Assembly (NCBI GenBank): GCA_943372995.1
Contig: CALSAQ010000004.1
Location: forward strand, 225,985 to 289,984
Length of the DNA stretch: 64,000 nt
Direction: 5' to 3'
From: CAJBVG01 sp943372995
GTDB lineage: Bacteria; Bacteroidota; Bacteroidia; Sphingobacteriales; Sphingobacteriaceae
The position numbers and the translations under genes are program-made. The notes below the pieces were generated by a model. It was not told the DNA's origin and searched no databases. It saw nothing but the letters and a program-made list of their open reading frames with translations. Shown here piece by piece: positions 26,713 to 36,369 of this stretch (its first letter is position 1; each line of letters opens with the position of its first letter).

Positions 26713-29613
26713 ATGCGGAAGACGATATTAACGACACTCTTTTTATACATTTTATCCACAACATATACACAGGCACAAGGCTTAGACACCCTAGGCGCTA
26801 ATAAATGGGTCGATTCTGTGATGAGAACAATGAACGATGATCAAAAAATTGGTCAGCTATTCATGGTTGCTGCTTATTCTAATCGTGATAGTGCTCATTT
26901 CAAGGAGATTAGTAAATTAATCACTAATTATCATATTGGGGGATTATGTTTCTTTCAAGGAGGTCCACTGCGTCAATCTCAACAAACCAATCTATATCAA
27001 GCAAAAGCAAAAATTCCTTTATTGATTTCTATGGATGCTGAATGGGGGCTTTCTATGCGCCTCGATTCGGTAGTAAGATACCCTAAACAAATGGCTTTAG
27101 GTGCAATATCAGATAATCAATTGATTTATGATTTTGGAAAAGAAACCGCCCGCCAATGTAAGAGAATAGGAGTTCATTTGAATTTTGCCCCTGTATTAGA
27201 TGTAAATAATAATCCTAAAAACCCTGTAATTAACGACAGATCTTTTGGGGAAGATAAATATAAAGTGGCAGCTAAAGGGATTGAATACATGAGAGGAATG
27301 CAAGATAATGGAGTGATGGCAAATGGAAAGCATTTCCCAGGACATGGAAATACCGATAAAGACTCTCATCTTTCTCTACCTACATTGAATAGAACAAGAG
27401 CTCAATTAGATTCAACTGAGCTATATCCATTTAGAGAGTTAATGAGTAGAGGTTTGGGGAGTGTTATGGTGGCTCATTTGTATGTACCTTCTATTGATAG
27501 TAGCAAGAATATAGCTTCGAGTATTTCTCGACCAATAGTAAGCGAGCTATTAAAGAAAGATTTAGGATATAAAGGTTTAGTATTTACAGATGCATTAAAC
27601 ATGAAAGGGGTAAGTTCTTTCTTCGCACCTGGTGTGGTGGATGCTAAGGCTCTGTTAGCTGGAAACGATATGTTATTGTTTACGGAGAATGTTCCTAATG
27701 CTTTTTTAGAAATTAAAAAAGCATTAGCTAATAATGAAATTACAATGACTCAGATTGAGGAAAGTGTACGCAAAATATTACTAGCGAAGTATGCTGTCGG
27801 GTTAAATAAATATCAACCAATTAACATGAGTGGTATTTATGAAGACTTAAATTCTAACGAGGCGAAATTGTTGAGTATGCGTTTGTATGAAAATGCCATC
27901 ACCCTATTAGAGAATAGAAACAACTTAATTCCTTTTAAAAATTTAGAGAATAGAACTATTGCTGCAATTAGTATTGGAAGCGATTTAAATAATGAGTTCT
28001 TAGCGATGTGTAAAAACTACGCTGAAGTAAGTACATTTTCTTTAAAGAAAGATGCATCTTTAAATGATTTTGATTTCCTCGGAAAAAATTTAGAGCAGTT
28101 TAATACAGTTATTGTAGGTATTCACGACATGACTAGAAACGAGTCGAAAAATTTCTCAATAAGTAAACAAACAAAAGATTTTCTAGGGAACCTTAGTCAG
28201 CGTTCAAATGTAGTGGTGGTCATTTTTGGGAATGCATATAGCCTACGCAATTTTGATAACCTTGCTCCGATTTTATTAGCCTACGAAGAGAATGAAATGA
28301 CAAGAAGTTTGGCGGCTCAAGCATTGTTTGGTGGAATACAAATAAAAGGGTCATTGCCAGTTACAGCATCTACTATATTTAAAGGTGGAGATGGTTATGT
28401 AACCGATCCTCCAATTCGTTTTAAATATACTTTACCAGAAGAGGTTGGAATCTGTTCTAAGTGTTTAAGCAAAATAGATGAGATTGCATTAAATGCAATT
28501 GCTCAAAAAGCTACCCCAGGTTGCCAAGTGCTGGTAGCTAAAGATGGTAAAGTGATTTATCAGAAATCATTTGGTTACCATAGCTATGATCAATTACAAC
28601 CCGTAAAAAATTCAGATATCTACGACTTAGCATCACTAACAAAAATCTTATCGACCAATTTAGGGGTGATGAAAATGTATGATGAAGGTGATTTGGACAT
28701 TAGAAAAAAACTAGGACATTATTTGTCGTATTCTAAATCGAGTAACAAGAAAAATATTGTTGTTGCTGATTTGTTAACACACTCTGCTGGACTAATTCCT
28801 TTTATTCCTTTTTGGAAAGAATCACTAATTAGTAATTCGGCCGACGGAAATAATTACAGTTCAGATTCTACTGCATTTTATTCGATTAAAGTAGCAGATA
28901 AAATGTACTTAAGATACGACTACCCAGAACGAATGAGAGATATTATTCTTAACTCCGAATTGAAAGAACATGGTAAATACGTGTATTCTGATGTAGGGTT
29001 TTATTTTCTAAAAGATATCGTTGAAAAGAATTACAAAACATCTATTGATAAGTATACTAAAGAAACATTCTACTCTAAATTAGGATTGAGAATGACCTAT
29101 CAACCGCTTAGAAAATATCAAGCGAATATTATCTTACCAACAGAGAGAGATACATTGTTTAGAAAACAAGTGATTGATGGATATGTACACGATCCAGGCG
29201 CGGCAATGCTTGGTGGAGTTGCAGGTCATGCTGGTTTGTTTGCTAATGCCAATGAAGTGGCAATAGTGATGCAGATGTTATTAAACAAAGGGGTTTATGG
29301 AGGGCAAGAATTTTTTAAAGCAAGTACAGTAGATCGATTTACAGCAAAATATAATACGATTTCTCGTAGAGGTTTGGGCTTTGATAAACCTGACATGAAT
29401 TCGAAAAACACTCCGACATGCAGCAGTGCATCTGCATTAACCTTTGGTCATACAGGATTTACAGGAACTGCAACTTGGGCTGATCCAGAAACAGGGTTGA
29501 TATATGTGTTCTTATCGAATAGAATTCATCCGAATGCTGATAATAAGAAGTTAGTAGAGATGAATGTAAGGACGGATATTCAGCAAGTAATATATGATGC
29601 AATGAAGCGTTAA
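26713..29613 (+). CDS. GH3 beta-N-acetylglucosaminidase-like protein fused to serine beta-lactamase domain
   Basis: A 966-residue exported two-enzyme protein. It has a signal peptide (about 1-22, ending YTQAQG). The GH3 domain of NagZ type at about 30-365 has the His-Asp loop KHFPGHGNTDKDSH (206-219) and a nucleophile Asp293 in FTDALNMKG. A GH3 C-terminal-like domain spans about 385-570. The C-terminal domain (about 580-960) is of the class C beta-lactamase/transpeptidase family, with SLTK at 641-644 and YSD at 758-760 as catalytic motifs. Such fusions are found in Bacteroidota and probably act on peptidoglycan fragments in the periplasm: the GH3 part on GlcNAc, the second part as amidase or peptidase. 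The exact activities are inferred. It is divergent from mutL. Confidence 0.88.
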   Translation: MRKTILTTLFLYILSTTYTQAQGLDTLGANKWVDSVMRTMNDDQKIGQLFMVAAYSNRDSAHFKEISKLITNYHIGGLCFFQGGPLRQSQQTNLYQAKAKIPLLISMDAEWGLSMRLDSVVRYPKQMALGAISDNQLIYDFGKETARQCKRIGVHLNFAPVLDVNNNPKNPVINDRSFGEDKYKVAAKGIEYMRGMQDNGVMANGKHFPGHGNTDKDSHLSLPTLNRTRAQLDSTELYPFRELMSRGLGSVMVAHLYVPSIDSSKNIASSISRPIVSELLKKDLGYKGLVFTDALNMKGVSSFFAPGVVDAKALLAGNDMLLFTENVPNAFLEIKKALANNEITMTQIEESVRKILLAKYAVGLNKYQPINMSGIYEDLNSNEAKLLSMRLYENAITLLENRNNLIPFKNLENRTIAAISIGSDLNNEFLAMCKNYAEVSTFSLKKDASLNDFDFLGKNLEQFNTVIVGIHDMTRNESKNFSISKQTKDFLGNLSQRSNVVVVIFGNAYSLRNFDNLAPILLAYEENEMTRSLAAQALFGGIQIKGSLPVTASTIFKGGDGYVTDPPIRFKYTLPEEVGICSKCLSKIDEIALNAIAQKATPGCQVLVAKDGKVIYQKSFGYHSYDQLQPVKNSDIYDLASLTKILSTNLGVMKMYDEGDLDIRKKLGHYLSYSKSSNKKNIVVADLLTHSAGLIPFIPFWKESLISNSADGNNYSSDSTAFYSIKVADKMYLRYDYPERMRDIILNSELKEHGKYVYSDVGFYFLKDIVEKNYKTSIDKYTKETFYSKLGLRMTYQPLRKYQANIILPTERDTLFRKQVIDGYVHDPGAAMLGGVAGHAGLFANANEVAIVMQMLLNKGVYGGQEFFKASTVDRFTAKYNTISRRGLGFDKPDMNSKNTPTCSSASALTFGHTGFTGTATWADPETGLIYVFLSNRIHPNADNKKLVEMNVRTDIQQVIYDAMKR

Positions 29614-29931
29614 TTTTTCTTTCTTTTAAAATTTAAAAGATTGATATTCTATTCTCTTCGCACAATTCTACTGAATCCCAATAGCAATTATTAAGTGTTA
29701 TAGATCCAACCTCAATCCTTAAAATTTCTGAAGAAAAAGGAGTGATGAAGGAACTAGAAAGTATACAGCAACATCCGTCGCAATACAAGCATTGTATATA
29801 AATATTTACTTACTTTTTTCTGAAGAAATTTAAAGGATATGAAAAAACTTTATTCAGAAATTTAAAGGATGAAAAAAGACTTTATTCAGAAATTTAAAGG
29901 ATTATAAAAAAAGAAAAACTTTAAGTAGTAT
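29614..29931. other. Gene-free gap between convergent genes
   Basis: Just after the GH3 stop, an A/T-only palindrome (29622-29640) could form a weak hairpin. Bases 29685-29801 are open in plus frame and could be a decayed coding scrap (39 codons, no clear start). Bases 29816-29911 hold a 32-bp tandem repeat. No RNA gene or strong terminator is visible. Confidence 0.6.
29816..29911. repeat. Three tandem copies of a 32-bp AT-rich unit
   Basis: Units start at 29816, 29848 and 29880. The core shared by the last two copies is CTTTATTCAGAAATTTAAAG. The first copy is diverged at its left end. The array is in the tail-to-tail gap between the GH3 gene and the 59-aa gene on the minus strand. Confidence 0.8.
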
Positions 29932-30111
29932 CTAAGTGGCAAGAGAATATTTCCTTCTCCACTTGTTGAGAAGGAACTTTTTCGAGTGGTCAAAACTTTT
30001 TTCACCCATCAATTCATATTCATTTTGGAGTTTTTCAAAAAGTGAAGCATCCTCTTCTTTTAGTCGAATAAGATTAATTTTTTTCTTGCTGAAAAACTCC
30101 TCAAATGTCAT
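29932..30111 (-). CDS. Small uncharacterised cytoplasmic protein, 59 aa
   Basis: A 60-codon frame reading MTFEEFFSKKKINLIRLKEE at its start and ending in RRKYSLAT. It is rich in Lys/Glu and Phe, has no membrane segment, and contains MGEKSFDHSKKF, which looks conserved in style. The ATG (30111) follows the stop codon of the threonine dehydrogenase gene after only two spacer bases, as expected for a coupled downstream gene. From memory it resembles small uncharacterised proteins in other Bacteroidota; this is unverified. The overlapping plus-strand frame at 29936-30130 is a shadow. Function unknown. Confidence 0.7.
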   Translation of the reverse strand: MTFEEFFSKKKINLIRLKEEDASLFEKLQNEYELMGEKSFDHSKKFLLNKWRRKYSLAT

Positions 30112-30113
30112 GT

Positions 30114-31058
30114 TTATTTTTTTAGATTAACAATCATGTCTTTTACCAAACCTGGTAAATCAAATTCGTTTTTCCATCCCCAGTCCTTGCGTGCATAACT
30201 ATCATCGATGCTCTTTGGCCAAGAATCTGCAATGGCCTGACGAGGGTCATTCAATGCATAAGAGATATTGAAATCCGGTAAATGTTTTACAATCTCCTCC
30301 GCCAATACTTTTGGTGTAAACGACATCGCAGCAACATTATAACTTGATCTTATTTTTACTAGCGAAGCTTCTGCATCCATTATTCCTATAGTAGCTTTTA
30401 TGGCATCACTCATGTGCATCATTGGGAGCTCTGTATTTTCGGATAAGAAACTTTCGTAACTATTATTTTTTAGGGCTTCGTGGAATATATGTACCGCATA
30501 ATCTGTAGTACCTCCACCTGGTGCAGATTTCCACCCAATAAGACCTGGGTAGCGTAAGCTACGCACATCCAGCCCGTATTTTAAAAAGTAGTATTCGCAC
30601 CAACGCTCACCTGCTAGTTTGCTAAATCCGTAAACAGTATTTGGGTCCATTACACAATACTGTGGTGTCTGTTGTTTCGGAGAATTTGGTCCGAACACAG
30701 CAATAGAACTTGGCCAATACACTTTTTTTACTCCAAAACTTAAAGCAAAATCAAGGATATTAATTAAGCCTTCCATATTCAACTCCCAAGCTTTCTTTGG
30801 TTTTTGCTCTCCTACAGCAGAGAGTAGTGCCGCCAAAAGGTATACCTGTGTAGGCTTATACTTTTCGAAAATAGCTTGTAAACCTACCTTATCAAGTACA
30901 TCTGAAAACTCAAAGGGCCCTGCGTTTAAAATATCATAACTAGGTTCTTTAATGTCGGTTGCAACTACCTGACTTCCACCATGTATTCTTCTTAATTCGT
31001 TGACTAGTTCCGTGCCAATCTGACCATTTGAACCGATAACTACTATACTCTCTTTCAT
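30114..31058 (-). CDS. L-threonine 3-dehydrogenase, SDR type (NAD-dependent epimerase family)
   Basis: An extended short-chain dehydrogenase of about 314 residues. The NAD-binding loop is VVIGSNGQIGTELV, and the active-site Tyr-Lys is in TVYGFSKLAGE. The segment LRYPGLIG with PGGGTTDYAVHIF is the signature I associate with SDR-type threonine dehydrogenases of Bacteroidota, which oxidise L-threonine to 2-amino-3-ketobutyrate. A UDP-sugar epimerase is less likely because of that segment. The frame opens at TTG 31079, but ATG 31058 gives the normal start MKESIVVIGSNG. The glycine C-acetyltransferase partner is not nearby. The 59-aa gene follows directly. Confidence 0.85.
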   Translation of the reverse strand: MKESIVVIGSNGQIGTELVNELRRIHGGSQVVATDIKEPSYDILNAGPFEFSDVLDKVGLQAIFEKYKPTQVYLLAALLSAVGEQKPKKAWELNMEGLINILDFALSFGVKKVYWPSSIAVFGPNSPKQQTPQYCVMDPNTVYGFSKLAGERWCEYYFLKYGLDVRSLRYPGLIGWKSAPGGGTTDYAVHIFHEALKNNSYESFLSENTELPMMHMSDAIKATIGIMDAEASLVKIRSSYNVAAMSFTPKVLAEEIVKHLPDFNISYALNDPRQAIADSWPKSIDDSYARKDWGWKNEFDLPGLVKDMIVNLKK

Positions 31059-31100
31059 TTGCTTATGTTGTATAGGCAAATGTAAAATATTTCAATGGAA

Positions 31101-34100
31101 TTAATAATCAAAAACAAAAGGTATTCTATAAGATTGAACTTTTCCACTTTCAGTTCGGGTTTCTATAACAAATACATAGGTGTTTGGATCGATTAACTTG
31201 GCGTCTACACTTAAGTCCCATGTAATAAGCCCTTCGTTTTTTATTATTTTCCCATGTACAATTTCTGAGATAAACATTCCTGAAAGGTTATACAATTTGA
31301 CATTCAATATACTACTCTCCATAATACCATTGTAATTGAGTTCTATTTTTTGATCAGCAGCACTTCTACTAAATAAAAGCACATCAGCACTTAGCCAAAA
31401 GGTTTTAGACTTTGTTACTAAGCTGTCTGTGTATTGTGAGTTTTTATATGTTGGACTAGCTTTTCCAACAGCATCTGTAGCTGAACCCCAGTTTGAGGAT
31501 TGATTAGTTGCTTCCTCATACCGAATTCGCTCTAAGGAACGACCTTCTAAATTTTCAAGCCAAGAAAGATGATATTTACTGTTGTATTCAAAATAATCTA
31601 CACTAGTACCTTCGGAGTTTTCAATGCTAATTTTGCCCGATAAATCAGTTAAGCTAGGCATCGTACTCAACTCTATAATTTTATCCTTGTGTTGAACATA
31701 GTAATTAGCGATTATGTCCTCTTTGTTCGTACTAAACACTATAAATTCTTGTGGTTTTAAATAACGACCCTCATCTGTTGATTTCCAAATATCAGCTAAA
31801 ATTAATTTTGTTTTACCGTCAAATAACCTAATATTTTTTAAATCAATAGTGTATTTTGAGTGGTTGTAAAGCTCAATAAAATCAGCCGAATTGGGATAAG
31901 GGTTAAACAAAATCTCATTGATTAATAACTCACCTTCTTTTGGTACATGGTTATTGTAAATAAATATTGATGTATCTAATTGTTGTCCCAAGCAATTTTC
32001 GAGATGCAGAGTGAGATATTGAAAAGCTCCTTCTTGTACTTCCTCTCTTAAATGAACAATTATGTTTTCTTCAGAAAGAAGATTAGCCTTTAAAGGGGTG
32101 CCTTTCTCATCGGAAATACTCAGCATTACTAAGTTCTCTGAAGATTGATTAAAACTTAGTAATGCCGCTTTGTGGTTGGGTTGAAACGAAATACTAAGAA
32201 GCTTTAATGGATATATTGAATTGATATCAATATAGGTGTTCTCTATACCAGGACTTCCCCCAAGAGAATCAGAAGAGGCTTGCCAAGCGATGTTTCCCGC
32301 ACATGAAATGTTGTTCATTCGACATAAACTGTAGCCTCCCTCAGCTTTCTCTTTAGGAAAAATACTCGTAGAATAACTTACACTATCAATGCTTTCTTTA
32401 CGGCTATTTAATATAGATATTTTCCCATACTCATTAGCAATAGAGATAAAATTTACTACTCCATATGCGTTAATATTATCCTTAAATAATATTCTTTTCA
32501 TTTGCTCACAAAGCAATATATAGGACTTCTTCGACCAGAAATTAATTTTTATAGGTATGGTATCTTTATGATTCGTTAGATAAATATATGTCTCGAATAG
32601 GTCGATAGAAGAGGCGTTGTATAATTCAACATATTCAGCATCCGGAAGACCTCTACTTGGTGTTGGGTCTATCATTATCTCGGTGATACTAATTTCATCA
32701 GAAGGGTCTTTGCCTTCATCGGTAACATAAAATGAATAATACACAGTAGTGTCCAATCTTCTGCAACTAGGAATATCTTGGCAAACCAGACGATAAAAAC
32801 CTACATTTAATTTTGTAGGAAAACTTAAACTTACATTTTCATAGTAAGGTGAATCCACAATAACCTGAGAAGGAAAGAATAATTTCATCTTTGGACCAAC
32901 TAAATAAAACTGTGCTGGATTAATTAGTTCCCCATTTATTGGTTTGTTGAATCTAATTTTAAGTGAGGTGTTGTTTATATTCTGAAAATACTTAACAGAC
33001 AAATTGAAAAGATGTTGATTAAATACCGCAACACTATTCACTTTTCCTGGTGTCCCACCTACATTATTTGAAGAGGCAATCCACCTATTAGTAGAACTAC
33101 AATTATGATAAGGATCAATTAACTCTAAACTCCAACCTCCTACAGATTTATTGGAATCACGATACCACGAGTTTTTATAGCTCACCCTGTCGATTAATCT
33201 TCCAGCTTTGTTATAAAGTGTAATTGTAGACGAAGTATTGCTTAGGTTTGGAAATGAATTTAGTCCGATACATTTTCCATATGTTTTCATTATGATACTA
33301 TCATTACTCGAGCAAATGATTATATATTCATGGCCGCGTAGACTTATTTTGGGTAGTATAAATTTGCCAGTCGAAATCACAATTGTATAACCTGATAAAT
33401 CAACTGCATTTGAGGTGGTGTTGTATAATTCGATGTATTCGATTTCAGGCAAACCATTACTTGGATAGGCATCAACATACAACTCATTTATTTTGAGTAA
33501 AGAGGTGTCGTCGTTTGTTATAAATATTTTGTTGAATAGTTTTTCATCTAGGGAAAAACCATGACAAGTAACAAGGTTTAATAGATTTATCTGGTAGTTT
33601 TTTTTGTTTTTAAATTTTACACCATAAGTTAAGATTAATTCATCATATCGCTCATTAATGAATTGATGCCTTATTGGGTAAGCGTTGATATTTTTTAACC
33701 AATAATTCTGATGCAGTTTAGAAACAGATGTATCAGGGCACTGACTGAACTTTATGTATATACTGGAGTCGTTTAAAAATTCAATGTGTTGAACATAGAA
33801 TTCATTATTGTTGCCTTTTCCCCATAATGAATTTCTACTTCCAGGTGTCCCGCCATTATTGTTGTTTGTTACTTCATATTGGTAAAATCCACCACATTGT
33901 TTTTGGTCTGTTACAATCTCAAGACTAAATCCTCCTTGGGCTTTCGAATCATTTTTATACCAAGATGAATTATAATTTACTTCATCAATAATTTTTTTCC
34001 TGTGATTTATCAATTTCAGATTGCCAGCTGTATTGGTTAAAGCTGGCCAAGTGCTTAATCCAATAACATTTCCATAAGCTTTCAGTAAAGAGGTATCACT

Positions 34101-35264
34101 TTGCTTGCAAAGAATAATAAACTGATTATTAGGGATGGTATAGTTTGGTAATTTTATATTAGTGTTACCATTGACAAATTCCCACTGAAAAATATTTATT
34201 GGTGTTTGGGTACTATTGTATAGCTCGATGTATTCTATCTCTGGTAAATTAACATTTGGACTTGGGTCAATCATTAACTCAGAAAAAATAATGTCATAAG
34301 TATTGTTATCGGGGATTCCAGTATAATTGATTTGAAATTGTTGTGGGCTGTCGGTTCGGTTACCCAATAGATCGGAAATAATTGGAATCTTAATAGTTAC
34401 ACGACCATTAGGTATACTATTCTTGAAAATAATATCCAGTAACTGGGTGTTTTGACTATTAATCAGAACCTTTTTAGGTTGTATGTTTTGATTTAAGGCG
34501 TATTGGTTAGTACGGAATAATTGTGTGGTATCTAACTCTTCAGAAAATAGAATACTGATAATTGAATCATCATGGACTTCCATTTCTACATATTCAGGCG
34601 CAGAAGTATCATGTTCATGCAAATACACATGAATATCGTCAACAATAAACTTATCAGAACGAGTAGAGGTATGCTTAATAGAAATGCTAAAGAAATTGCA
34701 TTTTAACATAAAGCGATCGAAGCAGGAGCCCTCCATCTGCCAATTACTGAGCGTATCAGTTCTACTCAATAACTCCCAATAACCATCTACCCGATGAATA
34801 GCCATAAACCATACTTTTAATGTATCTGCTTTCAATCGTGCTCTCGGTGGCCCATCGATTAACTTTTGTATTGTTTTCCCTGATTTTTTATATAAGTCGT
34901 ATGAATCGCTAGCCCCAGTTTCTCCAATTTGTATAAAATAGGAATTAGAGCTGCTGTCTGGATTTACATTATCAGAAGCTAGATATATCCTTATCTGATT
35001 AGAACTGCTCGGGTCAATATTCAGTTGAGTATAAAATTCCCAAGTAGTATTCAGTATGTTTTTGTTGATGGTGGATAGATGAGCTGTGTCGCTTCTATTA
35101 ATCGTTGTGCTCTGCAGTTGCTTAGCCTGATTAACCCTAAAACGCGCAGTGTCACCTACCCAAACCGGATGATAGAGAACCTCCCCATCGCTGAACCCTT
35201 CCGACACCTGACCAAAAGTAAAAGAATTCAAAAATAATCCGACCATCCACAAAATCTTTCTCAT
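31101..35264 (-). CDS. Large exported protein with four lamin-tail domains
   Basis: A 1387-residue secreted protein. The ATG at 35264 gives a clean signal peptide (KILWMVGLFLNSFTFGQ); the longer frame from 35306 adds 14 unlikely residues. A jelly-roll-like N-terminal region (about 20-215) is followed by Ig-like linkers and four lamin-tail (LTD) domains at about 323-476, 589-741, 857-1008 and 1110-1276. Each starts with a FSELMIDPSP-like strand and contains an EIEYIELYN-like motif and a GGTPG-like close. The last ~100 residues form a beta-sandwich (VKLYNLSGMFISE), loosely like a T9SS sorting domain but lacking its usual ending. LTD proteins are often surface or nuclease-associated; no catalytic motif is seen here. 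It is divergent from asd. Confidence 0.85.
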   Translation of the reverse strand: MRKILWMVGLFLNSFTFGQVSEGFSDGEVLYHPVWVGDTARFRVNQAKQLQSTTINRSDTAHLSTINKNILNTTWEFYTQLNIDPSSSNQIRIYLASDNVNPDSSSNSYFIQIGETGASDSYDLYKKSGKTIQKLIDGPPRARLKADTLKVWFMAIHRVDGYWELLSRTDTLSNWQMEGSCFDRFMLKCNFFSISIKHTSTRSDKFIVDDIHVYLHEHDTSAPEYVEMEVHDDSIISILFSEELDTTQLFRTNQYALNQNIQPKKVLINSQNTQLLDIIFKNSIPNGRVTIKIPIISDLLGNRTDSPQQFQINYTGIPDNNTYDIIFSELMIDPSPNVNLPEIEYIELYNSTQTPINIFQWEFVNGNTNIKLPNYTIPNNQFIILCKQSDTSLLKAYGNVIGLSTWPALTNTAGNLKLINHRKKIIDEVNYNSSWYKNDSKAQGGFSLEIVTDQKQCGGFYQYEVTNNNNGGTPGSRNSLWGKGNNNEFYVQHIEFLNDSSIYIKFSQCPDTSVSKLHQNYWLKNINAYPIRHQFINERYDELILTYGVKFKNKKNYQINLLNLVTCHGFSLDEKLFNKIFITNDDTSLLKINELYVDAYPSNGLPEIEYIELYNTTSNAVDLSGYTIVISTGKFILPKISLRGHEYIIICSSNDSIIMKTYGKCIGLNSFPNLSNTSSTITLYNKAGRLIDRVSYKNSWYRDSNKSVGGWSLELIDPYHNCSSTNRWIASSNNVGGTPGKVNSVAVFNQHLFNLSVKYFQNINNTSLKIRFNKPINGELINPAQFYLVGPKMKLFFPSQVIVDSPYYENVSLSFPTKLNVGFYRLVCQDIPSCRRLDTTVYYSFYVTDEGKDPSDEISITEIMIDPTPSRGLPDAEYVELYNASSIDLFETYIYLTNHKDTIPIKINFWSKKSYILLCEQMKRILFKDNINAYGVVNFISIANEYGKISILNSRKESIDSVSYSTSIFPKEKAEGGYSLCRMNNISCAGNIAWQASSDSLGGSPGIENTYIDINSIYPLKLLSISFQPNHKAALLSFNQSSENLVMLSISDEKGTPLKANLLSEENIIVHLREEVQEGAFQYLTLHLENCLGQQLDTSIFIYNNHVPKEGELLINEILFNPYPNSADFIELYNHSKYTIDLKNIRLFDGKTKLILADIWKSTDEGRYLKPQEFIVFSTNKEDIIANYYVQHKDKIIELSTMPSLTDLSGKISIENSEGTSVDYFEYNSKYHLSWLENLEGRSLERIRYEEATNQSSNWGSATDAVGKASPTYKNSQYTDSLVTKSKTFWLSADVLLFSRSAADQKIELNYNGIMESSILNVKLYNLSGMFISEIVHGKIIKNEGLITWDLSVDAKLIDPNTYVFVIETRTESGKVQSYRIPFVFDY

Positions 35265-35345
35265 ATTTGCAAAGTTTTGCAAAAGGAATAAACTCCACAA
35301 CCGCATTTATGCAGGTTTATTTATGCAGCTTAATAATTAAAACAT

Positions 35346-36338
35346 ATGAAAGTAGCAGTAGTAGGTGCAACGGGATTAGTTGGCACCATGATGTTGAAAG
35401 TATTAGAAGAACGTAATTTCCCTTTAACGGAATTATTGCCTGTGGCATCTTCTAAAAGTGTTGGATCTGAAATTACCTTTAATGGGAAGAAGATAAAGGT
35501 AATAAGTATGGACGATGCCATTGCTGCCAAGCCTCATATTGCTTTGTTTTCTGCTGGAGGTGGCACCTCTTTGGCCGAAGCTCCTCGTTTCGCTGAGGTG
35601 GGTACGGTAGTGATCGACAATTCTTCTGCGTGGAGAATGGACCCTAATATTGCTTTAGTTGTTCCTGAAGTAAATGCTCATGTATTAAATCAGTCAAATA
35701 AAATTATTGCAAACCCCAATTGTTCTACCATACAAATGGTAGTTGCGCTAAAGCCATTACATCAAAAATATAAAATCAAAAGGGTGGTGGTTTCTACTTA
35801 TCAATCTGTTACAGGTACAGGTGTAAAAGCTGTGACTCAGTTAATGAATGAAAGAGCAGGCAAAGATGGTGAAAAAGCATATCCATATACCATTGATTTA
35901 AATGTTATTCCTCAAATAGATGTATTTACTGATAATGGATACACTAAGGAGGAAATGAAAATGATTAATGAAACAAAAAAAATAATGGGCGACGATTCTA
36001 TAAAGGTTACGGCAACTACAGTACGTATACCTGTGATGGGCGGTCACTCAGAATCTGTAAATATTGAATTTGAAAATGATTTTGATGTAAACGAATTGCG
36101 AAATTTACTTTCTCAGTCCTCAGGAATAGTTGTGCAAGATAATCCTGCCGAATTATTATACCCTATGCCTCTAACCGCTCATAATAAAGATGCTGTATTT
36201 GTAGGTAGAATCCGTCGCGATGAAACTCAAGCGAATACGGTGAACATGTGGATTGTTTCGGATAACCTTAGAAAAGGTGCCGCAACAAATGCTGTACAAA
36301 TTGCAGAATACCTTGTGAAAAATAATATTGTAGGTTAA
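35346..36338 (+). CDS. asd: Aspartate-semialdehyde dehydrogenase
   Basis: Reduces aspartyl phosphate to aspartate semialdehyde with NADPH, the branch point to lysine/diaminopimelate, threonine and methionine. NADP loop VGATGLVGTMML; catalytic Cys126 in NPNCSTIQM; active-site His in MGGHSESVN; Arg-containing DNLRKGAATNAVQIAE at the C-terminus. At 330 residues it is complete. The ATG at 35346 follows an 81-bp divergent gap in which only a weak -7-like element (TATTTATG) is seen. It is read 31 bp ahead of crtI but is functionally separate. Confidence 0.96.
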   Translation: MKVAVVGATGLVGTMMLKVLEERNFPLTELLPVASSKSVGSEITFNGKKIKVISMDDAIAAKPHIALFSAGGGTSLAEAPRFAEVGTVVIDNSSAWRMDPNIALVVPEVNAHVLNQSNKIIANPNCSTIQMVVALKPLHQKYKIKRVVVSTYQSVTGTGVKAVTQLMNERAGKDGEKAYPYTIDLNVIPQIDVFTDNGYTKEEMKMINETKKIMGDDSIKVTATTVRIPVMGGHSESVNIEFENDFDVNELRNLLSQSSGIVVQDNPAELLYPMPLTAHNKDAVFVGRIRRDETQANTVNMWIVSDNLRKGAATNAVQIAEYLVKNNIVG

Positions 36339-36369
36339 AACAAATGGATTTTTCTTAGGTTTATCCCTA

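Noticed and set aside
29936..30130. Plus-strand frame of 64 codons
   Set aside because: It is antisense to the 59-aa gene and lacks a sensible start or composition.
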